Below, piece by piece: positions 45,126 to 53,084 of a DNA stretch of 64,000 nt. The translations under genes were made by a program, and so were the position numbers. The stretch covers positions 1-64,000 of the forward strand of contig JANXYK010000036.1 in NCBI GenBank assembly GCA_025350055.1. The letters run 5' to 3'. Origin of the DNA: Gammaproteobacteria bacterium (GTDB taxonomy: Bacteria > Pseudomonadota > Gammaproteobacteria > Steroidobacterales > Steroidobacteraceae). The first letter of the stretch is position 1, and every line of letters starts with the position of its first letter. Below the pieces are notes generated by a model, which saw only the letters and a program-made list of their open reading frames with translations, was not told the DNA's origin and ran no database searches.

Positions 45126-47141
45126 TTGAGTACCGGCGACGCACTGGTTGTCTTCTCACCGTCCGGAAAGCGTGCGCGCTTTCCGGTCGGCACGCCGTTG
45201 CTGACTGCAGCGCGGGCACTCGGTGTCGATATCGATTCCGTGTGCGGTGGCCGCGCGATGTGCGGGCGCTGCCAGGTGATGGTCACGGAAGGCGAGTTCG
45301 CCAAATACGGTGTGCAATCCTCCGCCGCCAGTCTCTCCGCTGTTGGCGATACCGAAAAGCGCTTCGCCACGCGACTGAAGCTGCAGCCCGGCCGGCGCCT
45401 TTCCTGTCAGGCGCGGGTCGAGGCCGATGTGGTCGTCGATGTGCCCGAATCCAGCCAGGTGCATCGCCAGGTGATCCGCAAGGCCGCCGAAGCCCGCGAC
45501 ATCGAACTGTATCCCGTGGTGCGCCTGCACTACGTGGAGGTGGCTGAGCCTGACATGCACGATCCCTCGGGCGATCTGCGCCGGCTGGAAGTGGCGTTGC
45601 AGCGCGAGTGGCAGCTGGAACACCTGGACTGCGATCTCGCGGTGCTTCAGCAGCTCCAGACCGTGCTGCGCGCCGGCCACTGGAAGGTCACGGTCGCCGT
45701 GCACGATGCTGCGCGCATCATTGCCGTGTGGCCCGGGTTCCACGAGCGCGGTTACGGCCTGGCCGTCGATGTGGGTTCCACCACGATCGCCGCGCACCTG
45801 TGCGATCTCACCAATGGCGAGGTGGTCGCCTCGGCCGGCACGATGAACCCGCAGATCCGCTTCGGCGAAGACCTGATGAGCCGGGTCTCCTATTCGATGA
45901 TGAATCCTGGCGGCGCGCAGCAGATGACCGCCGCCGTGCGCCAGGCGCTCACGGAACTCGCGGGCCAGGTGGCCTTGTCGGCCGGCATCGAGCGCGAGTG
46001 GATCCTCGAGGCGACCATTGTCGGCAATCCGATCATGCATCACCTGGTGCTGGGCATCGATCCGGTGGAGCTGGGTGGCGCGCCTTTTGCACTCGCCATC
46101 GATCGTTCGCTGACCGTGACAGCTGCCGAAATCGATGTAACTCTGAATCCCGGCGCGCGCGTTTATTTCCTGCCTTGCATCGCCGGCCACGTGGGCGCCG
46201 ATACCGCGGGTGTGATACTTGCCGAGCGGCCCGATGAACAGGATCCGATGACGCTGCTGGTGGACGTCGGCACCAATGCCGAGATCGTGCTCGGCAACCG
46301 CAAGCGGCTGCTGGCCTGCTCGAGCCCGACGGGCCCGGCTTTCGAAGGCGCGCAGATCAGCTGCGGGCAACGCGCGGCACCCGGCGCGATCGAGCGCGTG
46401 CGCATTGATCGCGAGACCCTGGAACCACGCGTTCGCGTGATCGGCTCCGAACTCTGGTCCGATGATCCGGGCTTTGCGGCCGCAACTGCGGTGACCGGCG
46501 TTACCGGTATCTGTGGCTCGGGCATCATCGAAGTGCTGGCCGAGCTGTACCTGGCCGGCGTGATCACGCAGGACGGTGTGATCGATGGCAGCATGGCCGC
46601 ACGCACGCCGCGCGTGGTTGCGCACGGCCGCACCCACGCCTACGTGCTGCATGAGGGCGCACAGACGCTGCGCATTACGCAGAACGACGTGCGCGCGATC
46701 CAGCTCGCCAAGGCCGCGCTGTACGCGGGCATCCGCCTGCTGATGGATCGCTTGGGAGTCGACAGCGTCGAGCGAATCCGCCTCGCCGGCGCCTTTGGCA
46801 GCCATATCGATGTGAAGTACGCGACGGTGCTCGGCATGATTCCCGACTGCGATTTGCAGCACGTCACCTCGGCTGGAAATGCCGCCGGCACGGGCGCGCG
46901 CATCGCACTGCTGGATTCGCGCTCGCGTGCCACGATCGAGCGCCTGGTCAGCCAGGTGGAAAAGATCGAAACCGCGATCGAGCCGCAGTTCCAGGCGCAC
47001 TTCGTCGATGCGATGGCGATTCCGCACAAGACGGCCAGCTACGTGCACCTGCGGCGCGTGGTCGATTTGCCGGCACCGAAAGCCGCGCCAACGCCCACCG
47101 GTGGCCGCGGCGCGCGCGGCCGGCGGCCCGGTCCGGCCTAG
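45126..47141 (+). CDS. Ferredoxin-domain corrinoid-activating protein (RACE/DUF4445, ASKHA fold)
   Basis: 671 residues. The N-terminus is a plant-type 2Fe-2S domain with SVCGGRAMCGRCQV: cysteines 40, 46 and 49 plus Cys94 (LSCQARV). A linker follows, then a large DUF4445 domain of the ASKHA fold with YGLAVDVGSTTIAAHLCDL, LLVDVGTNAEIVLG and IRLAGAFGSHIDVKYA. Reductive activators of corrinoid enzymes (RACE) use ATP and the cluster to reduce inactive Co(II) to Co(I). The start is TTG 27 bases after the methyltransferase; the C-terminal tail is Pro/Arg-rich. The gene ends four bases into the convergent quinone-reductase gene. Confidence 0.88.
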   Translation: MSTGDALVVFSPSGKRARFPVGTPLLTAARALGVDIDSVCGGRAMCGRCQVMVTEGEFAKYGVQSSAASLSAVGDTEKRFATRLKLQPGRRLSCQARVEADVVVDVPESSQVHRQVIRKAAEARDIELYPVVRLHYVEVAEPDMHDPSGDLRRLEVALQREWQLEHLDCDLAVLQQLQTVLRAGHWKVTVAVHDAARIIAVWPGFHERGYGLAVDVGSTTIAAHLCDLTNGEVVASAGTMNPQIRFGEDLMSRVSYSMMNPGGAQQMTAAVRQALTELAGQVALSAGIEREWILEATIVGNPIMHHLVLGIDPVELGGAPFALAIDRSLTVTAAEIDVTLNPGARVYFLPCIAGHVGADTAGVILAERPDEQDPMTLLVDVGTNAEIVLGNRKRLLACSSPTGPAFEGAQISCGQRAAPGAIERVRIDRETLEPRVRVIGSELWSDDPGFAAATAVTGVTGICGSGIIEVLAELYLAGVITQDGVIDGSMAARTPRVVAHGRTHAYVLHEGAQTLRITQNDVRAIQLAKAALYAGIRLLMDRLGVDSVERIRLAGAFGSHIDVKYATVLGMIPDCDLQHVTSAGNAAGTGARIALLDSRSRATIERLVSQVEKIETAIEPQFQAHFVDAMAIPHKTASYVHLRRVVDLPAPKAAPTPTGGRGARGRRPGPA

Positions 47142-48229
47142 AGCACCAGCACGATCTTGCCGATATGCGCCTTGCGCAGGAACTGTTCCTGCGCAGCGTG
47201 AATATCGCGCAGCGCATAGGTCGCGCTGACCAGCGGTCTGATTTGGCCGCGCTCGATATATCCCAGCAGCTGGGTGAAGAGCGCGGGCTCGGGAATCGTG
47301 CAGCCCAGCAGCGCCAGGTCCTTGAGATAAAGCAGGCGCAGGTCCAGTTCGACGATCGCGCCGCCAATGGCACCGGCAACGGCGTAGCGGCCGCCGTGTT
47401 TGAGCAATCTCGGGAACTGCGGGAACTGCGCACCGCCCACGCAGTCGATCACGACATCCACGGACTCCTGTCCCAGGGCTGCCAGCAGGTCGGCTTCGCG
47501 CGGCAATACCTGTGCTGCGCCCAGTGTCCGCAGCGCCTGTGCCTTTGAGGAGTCTGCGATGGCGATCACCCGCGCGCCGCGACGCAAGGCCAGCTGGATG
47601 GCAGCGGTGCCCACGCCTCCAGAGGCACCAGTAACCAGCACGGTTTCGCCGCGCTTGAGGGCGGCGCGCGATACCATGTTTTCCGCTGCCAGGCTGGAGC
47701 AGGGGAAGCTGGCGAGTTCGACATCGCTGAGGGTGCTGTGCACGGCATGCGCGTTGGCAGCTGGAACGGTCATGAACCGGGCAAAGGCGCCGTCGCGATC
47801 GGCGCCCAGATAACCCGTTTCCTCCGCCGCACTCCCCGCACCCGAGCCGCCGCGCAACACCGGATCAACGAGCACGCGCTCGCCGATGCGATCCGATGCG
47901 ACGCCATCACCTACCGCCACGATGTGCCCGCAGGCGTCCGCGCCCTGGATCCTGGGAAACTGGAAAGCCGCACCGGTCCAGGCACTGTCCTGAACCGCGC
48001 TCCCCGCACCTGATGCCACGGGAGCGACCGCATCGCCGGGTCGCGCCGCGCGCGAATACCAGCCCGTGCGTGTGTTGATATCGGTGTTGTTGACCGCCGC
48101 TGCGCTTACGCGCACCAGCACCTCACCGCTCGCAGGCCTGGACACAGGCAGATCGTCGCGGATCTCCAGCTGCTCGGGGCCGCCCAGTCCCAGCAGCCGC
48201 ACGGCCAGCATCGTGCGCGGCAACGGCAT
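47138..48229 (-). CDS. Zinc-free alcohol dehydrogenase / NADPH:quinone reductase family protein
   Basis: 363 residues of the medium-chain dehydrogenase fold. An N-terminal GroES-like domain (AAVNNTDINTRTGWYSR) carries about 30 extra residues near position 65-90; the NADPH motif is VLVTGASGGVGTAAIQLA. Zinc-binding cysteines of alcohol dehydrogenases are absent, which points to the quinone oxidoreductase branch. Last gene of the operon aldehyde dehydrogenase-cobS-cobT-GFA-this, one base after the GFA stop. Substrate unknown. Its stop overlaps the convergent activator gene. Confidence 0.83.
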   Translation of the reverse strand: MPLPRTMLAVRLLGLGGPEQLEIRDDLPVSRPASGEVLVRVSAAAVNNTDINTRTGWYSRAARPGDAVAPVASGAGSAVQDSAWTGAAFQFPRIQGADACGHIVAVGDGVASDRIGERVLVDPVLRGGSGAGSAAEETGYLGADRDGAFARFMTVPAANAHAVHSTLSDVELASFPCSSLAAENMVSRAALKRGETVLVTGASGGVGTAAIQLALRRGARVIAIADSSKAQALRTLGAAQVLPREADLLAALGQESVDVVIDCVGGAQFPQFPRLLKHGGRYAVAGAIGGAIVELDLRLLYLKDLALLGCTIPEPALFTQLLGYIERGQIRPLVSATYALRDIHAAQEQFLRKAHIGKIVLVL

Positions 48230-48230
48230 T

Positions 48231-48629
48231 TCAGTGCCACTGTTCGTAACGATACCCTTCTTCAGGAATGCTGTAGTAGTCGCCGTGATCGGCGCAGTAG
48301 ATGTGTCCTTCGATCTTGAGTCCGGTCTTGCCCTCGATCGTGCCGGCCGTGATGGAGATCGTGTCGGCGCCGTCGGCTTGCCAGAACAACGTCGAACCGC
48401 AGCTGGCGCAGAAGCCGCGTCTGGCAGTGGGGGAGGCGCGGTACCAGCGCAGCGCGCTCTCGCCCGTCAGGCGGAAATCCGCGAGCTTCGCATTGGTCGC
48501 TGCCATGAAGTGACCAGTCTGCTTGCGACATTGCGTGCAGTGGCAGGCGATCACATCGCGCAGCGGCCCGTGCACCTCGTAGCTGCAGGCACCACACAGG
48601 CAGGAACCCCAAAAGACTTTGTCATTCAT
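48231..48629 (-). CDS. GFA (CENP-V) family zinc protein
   Basis: 132-residue protein of the glutathione-dependent formaldehyde-activating fold. Zinc-binding cysteines occur in [24 protein letters not shown] and [13 protein letters not shown]. Most members have unproven function; true Gfa enhances glutathione adduct formation with formaldehyde. Given that amine demethylation can release formaldehyde, a detoxifying role would fit, but it is an inference. It overlaps the cobT-like stop as ATGA. Confidence 0.87.
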   Translation of the reverse strand: MNDKVFWGSCLCGACSYEVHGPLRDVIACHCTQCRKQTGHFMAATNAKLADFRLTGESALRWYRASPTARRGFCASCGSTLFWQADGADTISITAGTIEGKTGLKIEGHIYCADHGDYYSIPEEGYRYEQWH

Positions 48630-50494
48630 CTGCTGCTCCTTCGACGCGTCTGGGCACGGCGCTTGGCGCTGACCTTGGCCGGCTGCTGCTCGAAAAGCCT
48701 GGCCAGCTGCGTGGTCATGGCCGCGCCCAGCTGCTCGGCGCCAGCAATGGTCAGTGCCCGCTGGTAGAAATCGCTGACATCATGACCGATGCCGATGGCC
48801 AGCAGTTCTATGCGCGTATGCTTTTCGATCCAGCGCACCACGTTGCGCAGGTGCTGCTCGAGGTAGCTGCCGGGATTGGCCGACAGCGTGGCCTCATCGA
48901 GCGGCACGCCGTCGGAGATCACCATCAGGATGCGCCGACTCTCGCTGCGCCGCTCCAGGCGATCGTGCGCCCACATCAGGGCCTCGCCATCGATGTTTTC
49001 CTTCAGCAGTTCCTCGCGCAGCATCAGGCCCAGGTTGCGACGCGCACGCCGCCACGGGGAATCGGCTGATTTATAGACAATGTGCAGCAACTCGCCCAGC
49101 CGCCCGGGCGATGGCGGGGCACCGCCAGCGAGCCAGTCATTGCGCGCGGCGCCACCTTTCCAGGCCTGTGTGGTGAAGCCGAGGATCTCCACCTTGACCC
49201 CACAGCGCTCCAGCGTGCGTGCCAGTACATCGGCGCACAGTGCCGCCAGCATGATGGGCCGGCCGCGCATCGACCCGGAATTGTCGATCAGCACGCTGAC
49301 CACGGTGTCGCGGAAATCCGTCTCCTGTTCTTCCTTGAAGGACAGCGGCATCAAGGGATCGATGATCACGCGCGTGAGCCGCGCGGCATCCAGCACGCCC
49401 TCTTCGAGATCGAAGCGCCAGCGCCGCAGTTGCCTGCTGAGCAGCAGGCGTTCGAGCCGGTTGGCCAGCCGTGCGACCGTGGCCTGCAGGGGCCGCGATT
49501 CGCGATCGAGTACTTCGCGCAGGCGCTGCAACTCCACTTCATCTGCCAGGCGCTCGGCGTCCACGGTCAGATCGTGGGCGCGCGTGTAGGCGCGGTAGTT
49601 GCGATTCGGGTCGTCCGGATCATCGTGGAACTGCGCGCGTTGCATGCGTTCGCCGGCGCGCGCGCGCTCCTCGGCTCGTTCGCCGTCCTTCGCTTTGTCG
49701 TCAGGCAATTCAATCGGCGCCTTGGCTTCGACGACATCGTCGTCCTGCTCGAGCTCGCCGGCCTGCCGCTTGATCTGCAGGATGCTGCTGGCAGGTGCTT
49801 CGGTTTTCTTACGCTTGCGCTCGGCGTTGACTGAACTCTCGTTGGCCTGCTCCGCGCGCTGCGCCGCCGTGCCGATCTCCGCGCCCAGGTCGAGCCGTCG
49901 CAGCATCTTGTGCAGCAGCTGCGCGTAGCGGGTCTGGTCGCTCCCGGCCTCTGCCAGCACCGACAACTCCGCGGCTGCGCGGGTTTCGAGCTCGGAACGC
50001 CAGCGCTGCAGCAAGGGTGCGGCGGCGGGCGGCGAGGGCAAGCCGGTCAGGCGCTCACGCGCCAGCAGCGCCAGCGCGTGGACCATGCCGGAATGGCGCT
50101 CGAGCTGGCCGCGCGTGTACACGTCGTGCTCCAGCTGATCGACCAGCACCGCTTCCAGATTGCGGGCGATGCCGGTCATCACGCGGGCACCGAGCGCGTG
50201 GGAGCGCATATCCTCGAGCACGTCGTAGAGTTCGCGCGCGCGGGCGCCGCTGGGCCTGAAGCGTGCGTGCGTGCCTGGGTCGAAATGGGCGCGGCGCAGG
50301 GCCAGTCGATCCGCGAGGCCGCGGGTGCGGGCGCGTTCACGCGGACCACCGGGCAAGGGGAGCGGTGCAATCAGCAGGGACTTGACGGGCAGATCCGCAC
50401 GCGGCGGCCCGCAGTACACCGGCAGGTTCTTTTCGCCGGCCAGCGCGCGCGTGACCTGGATCAGCGTGCGCTCGAAGCGTTGCTCGCCGCTCAC
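48626..50494 (-). CDS. cobT: Cobaltochelatase CobT-like subunit (VWA domain)
   Basis: 622 residues. The N-terminal half is helical and charged, with an acidic/basic linker ([21 protein letters not shown]); the C-terminal third is a von Willebrand A domain with the MIDAS motif [13 protein letters not shown] and later [11 protein letters not shown]. This architecture matches CobT, which with CobS forms the AAA+ chaperone of the aerobic, CobN-dependent cobaltochelatase. The length and CobS neighbour support it over a generic VWA protein. GTG start overlaps the cobS stop. CobN is not in the window, so either it is elsewhere or the pair serves another metalloenzyme such as the corrinoid system here. 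Confidence 0.85.
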   Translation of the reverse strand: MSGEQRFERTLIQVTRALAGEKNLPVYCGPPRADLPVKSLLIAPLPLPGGPRERARTRGLADRLALRRAHFDPGTHARFRPSGARARELYDVLEDMRSHALGARVMTGIARNLEAVLVDQLEHDVYTRGQLERHSGMVHALALLARERLTGLPSPPAAAPLLQRWRSELETRAAAELSVLAEAGSDQTRYAQLLHKMLRRLDLGAEIGTAAQRAEQANESSVNAERKRKKTEAPASSILQIKRQAGELEQDDDVVEAKAPIELPDDKAKDGERAEERARAGERMQRAQFHDDPDDPNRNYRAYTRAHDLTVDAERLADEVELQRLREVLDRESRPLQATVARLANRLERLLLSRQLRRWRFDLEEGVLDAARLTRVIIDPLMPLSFKEEQETDFRDTVVSVLIDNSGSMRGRPIMLAALCADVLARTLERCGVKVEILGFTTQAWKGGAARNDWLAGGAPPSPGRLGELLHIVYKSADSPWRRARRNLGLMLREELLKENIDGEALMWAHDRLERRSESRRILMVISDGVPLDEATLSANPGSYLEQHLRNVVRWIEKHTRIELLAIGIGHDVSDFYQRALTIAGAEQLGAAMTTQLARLFEQQPAKVSAKRRAQTRRRSSR

Positions 50495-51474
50495 ACGATC
50501 TGCAGGCCGGCGATTGCCTCGGGCAGTTCGGTGCCAAAGGCGCGTTGGTAGAACTCGGCGACCGTGGGCCGCTCCAGCTCATCGCACTTGTTCAGAAAGG
50601 TGACGCGGAAGGCGAGGCCGGTGTCGCCAAAAATGGCAGCGTTCTCTGCCCAGGTAATCACGGTGCGCGGACTCATCACCGTGGAAATGTCGCCGTTCAT
50701 GAAAGCATTGCGGCTCATGTCGGCCACCAGCACCATCGCCATGATGGTGCGGCGCCCCTCGACACTGGCGTATTGCGGCGCCTTGCTGAGTACGATCGCC
50801 GCTTCCTTGTCGTGATCCAGGTAGTTGAGCGTGGTCACGATCGACCAGCGATCCATCTGACCCTGGTTGATCTGCTGCGTGCCGTGATAGAGGCCGCTGG
50901 TATCGCCAAGCCCGATCGTGTTGGTGGTCGCGAACAGCCGGAAAGCCGGGTGCGGGCTGATCACGCGATTCTGGTCGAGCAAGGTGAGTTTGCCGCTGGT
51001 CTCGAGCACGCGCTGGATCACGAACATCACGTCGGGGCGCCCGGCATCATACTCATCGAACAGCAGTGCGACCGAGCGCTGGATTGCCCAGGGCAGCATG
51101 CCCTCGCGAAACTCCGTGATCTGGTGATCATCGCGCACCACGATGGCATCACGCCCGACGAGGTCGATGCGACTCACATGGCCGTCAAGGTTGATGCGCA
51201 CCAGCGGCCAGTTCAGGCGCGCCGCGACCTGTTCCACATGCGTGGATTTACCGGTGCCGTGGAAGCCCTGCACCATCACCCGGCGGTTGTGCGCAAAGCC
51301 CGCCAGGATCGCCAGCGTGGTATCCGGATCGAAGCAGTAGCCCGGGTCGGTGTCGGGCACGTATTCGCTGCGCGAGGTGAATGCCGGTATCAACATGTCG
51401 CTGGGCACGCCAAAGCTGCGCGCCGAGACCTGCGCGTCCGGCCGGGCATTCAGGAGGTCCTCGACGTCGCTCAT
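50491..51474 (-). CDS. cobS: Cobaltochelatase CobS-like AAA+ ATPase
   Basis: 327-residue MoxR/CobS-type ATPase. After an N-terminal region with [20 protein letters not shown], the Walker A loop is GFHGTGKST (residues 70-78) and Walker B is [10 protein letters not shown] (Asp140-Glu141). The blocks [21 protein letters not shown] and [18 protein letters not shown] are characteristic of CobS. It forms a chaperone ring with CobT that drives cobalt insertion. Six bases separate it from the aldehyde dehydrogenase upstream, so cobalamin-related and amine-oxidation genes share a transcript. Confidence 0.9.
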   Translation of the reverse strand: MSDVEDLLNARPDAQVSARSFGVPSDMLIPAFTSRSEYVPDTDPGYCFDPDTTLAILAGFAHNRRVMVQGFHGTGKSTHVEQVAARLNWPLVRINLDGHVSRIDLVGRDAIVVRDDHQITEFREGMLPWAIQRSVALLFDEYDAGRPDVMFVIQRVLETSGKLTLLDQNRVISPHPAFRLFATTNTIGLGDTSGLYHGTQQINQGQMDRWSIVTTLNYLDHDKEAAIVLSKAPQYASVEGRRTIMAMVLVADMSRNAFMNGDISTVMSPRTVITWAENAAIFGDTGLAFRVTFLNKCDELERPTVAEFYQRAFGTELPEAIAGLQIV

Positions 51475-51480
51475 GCCGCG

Positions 51481-52977
51481 TCAGCTGCCCAGGTGGATCC
51501 AGGCCGACTTGGTCTGCGTGTAACCCAGCAGGCACTCGAGGCACTTGTCGCGCCCCTGGCCCGACTGCTTGTAGCCGCCGAAGGGCTGCGTCATGTCGCC
51601 ATGATCGAAGCAGTTGACCCAGATCACGCCGGCTTCGAGATCGCGCACGGCGGTGTGCGCCTTGCGCAGATCGCGGGTCCAGACCGAGGCCGCGAGACCG
51701 TAGATGGAATCGTTGGCCACGGCCAGCGCTTCTTCCAGGCCATCGACCTCGATCGCGGAGGCCACGGGCCCGAAGATTTCCTCGCGCGCGATGGTCATCT
51801 TGCTGGTGACACCCGAATACAACGTCGGGTTCACGTAGGTGCCTGGCAGGTCGGGCGTGTCGCCACCGAACTCCAGCTTCGCGCCTTCGCGCTTGCCGCG
51901 CTCGATGTAGTCGAGCACGCGCTTCTGCTGCTTGCCGGTGACCAGCGGACCGAGGTTGGTGGCCGGGTCGAGCGGGTCGCCCGCGCGGTAGGCGTTGCGG
52001 CCCTGCTTGACGAAGCGCTCGATGAAGTCGCCGGCGATGCGTTTGTCGATGAGCAGCCGGGAACCCGCGTTGCAGACCTCGCCCATGTTGCCGTAGATGC
52101 CATTGATCGCGTAGGTCACCGCGCGGTCGATGTCTTCCAGGTCGGCCAGGAAGATCTGCGGCGACTTGCCGCCGCATTCCAGGCTCACGCGCTTCATGTT
52201 CGACTGACCGGCGTACACCAACATTTGCTTACCGATGGTGGTGGAACCGGTAAAAGCAATTTTCGCCACATCGTTGTGCAAGGCGAGCGCGGCACCGGCG
52301 GTGGGGCCCAGGCCGTTCACCACGTTGAACACGCCGGGCGGACCGCCGGCTTCGACGAACAGCTGCGCCAGCAGCAGACCCGAGAGCGGTGATTGCTCGG
52401 CGGGCTTCAACAGCACCGAATTGCCGGCGGCCAGTGCGGGAGCCACTTTCCAGGCGCTCATCAGCAAGGGGTAATTCCAGGGCACGATGCAGCCGACCAC
52501 ACCGAGCGGTTCGCGCAGGATGTAGTGCAGGGCATCGGCAGCGGTCGAGGTCACCGCGCCCTCGATCTTGTCGCACAATTCGCCGAAATAGCTGAAATTC
52601 TGCGCTGCCGACGGGACATCGATATTCAGCATGTCGTTGACGGGTTTGCCCATGCACAGGCAGTCGAGCAGCGCAAAGCGATCGGCATTGGCCTGGATCA
52701 GCTGCGCCATGCGCTGCAGTACCGCCATGCGATCGCGCGGCGCCATACGGCGCCAGATGCCCGACTTGAAGGCGCGCAGGCCCGAGGCCACGGCGCGATC
52801 GATATCGGTGGCGCTGCCGGCGGCCACCTCGCACAGGGGCGTGCCAGTGGCCGGATTGATCACGCTGAAACGCTCGGCGCCACCGGCAATCTGTTCGCCA
52901 TCGAGAAAATGCCCCGTGGGATAACGAAGTTCCCGGGCGCGCTGCTGCCATTGCTGTTTGGTGGCTGGTTCGGTCAC
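51481..52977 (-). CDS. Aldehyde dehydrogenase (betaine aldehyde / aminobutyraldehyde type)
   Basis: 498 residues. VPWNYPLLMSAWKVAPALAA binds NAD, SLECGGKSPQIFLAD carries the catalytic glutamate and GNMGEVCNAGSRLL the nucleophile Cys. The overall pattern resembles PuuC and BetB-like enzymes that oxidise amino-aldehydes. It starts with GTG preceded by AGGAG. As first gene of an operon beside MttB-like and choline dehydrogenase-type genes, betaine aldehyde is a reasonable substrate guess; formaldehyde is unlikely by family. Divergent from the MttB-like gene across a 107-base gap. Confidence 0.87.
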   Translation of the reverse strand: MTEPATKQQWQQRARELRYPTGHFLDGEQIAGGAERFSVINPATGTPLCEVAAGSATDIDRAVASGLRAFKSGIWRRMAPRDRMAVLQRMAQLIQANADRFALLDCLCMGKPVNDMLNIDVPSAAQNFSYFGELCDKIEGAVTSTAADALHYILREPLGVVGCIVPWNYPLLMSAWKVAPALAAGNSVLLKPAEQSPLSGLLLAQLFVEAGGPPGVFNVVNGLGPTAGAALALHNDVAKIAFTGSTTIGKQMLVYAGQSNMKRVSLECGGKSPQIFLADLEDIDRAVTYAINGIYGNMGEVCNAGSRLLIDKRIAGDFIERFVKQGRNAYRAGDPLDPATNLGPLVTGKQQKRVLDYIERGKREGAKLEFGGDTPDLPGTYVNPTLYSGVTSKMTIAREEIFGPVASAIEVDGLEEALAVANDSIYGLAASVWTRDLRKAHTAVRDLEAGVIWVNCFDHGDMTQPFGGYKQSGQGRDKCLECLLGYTQTKSAWIHLGS

Positions 52978-53002
52978 GTTAAGTGCTCCTCGTTGCGTGC
53001 GC

Positions 53003-53063
53003 GGCGCCCCGGCGGCGCCAAATCCTGCGATGATATGCCCTGTTACCCATCTGCTACGATGGG
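53003..53063. promoter_or_regulatory. Two dyads in the gap between the aldehyde dehydrogenase and MttB-like genes
   Basis: GGCGCC (53003-53008) repeats at 53014-53019 with a five-base loop, a hairpin. CCCATC (53046-53051) and GATGGG (53058-53063) form a perfect dyad; the -10-like TACGAT (53055-53060) overlaps its right arm. Placement about 25 bases before the MttB-like start is what an operator over a promoter would show. The GGAG ribosome site of the MttB-like gene follows. Confidence 0.4.
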
Positions 53064-53084
53064 CCTCGAGCGGAGAACCACCAG

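Noticed and set aside
45156-47048. 630-codon open frame antisense to the corrinoid activator
   Set aside because: Composition is typical of antisense shadows and the sense frame matches DUF4445 throughout.
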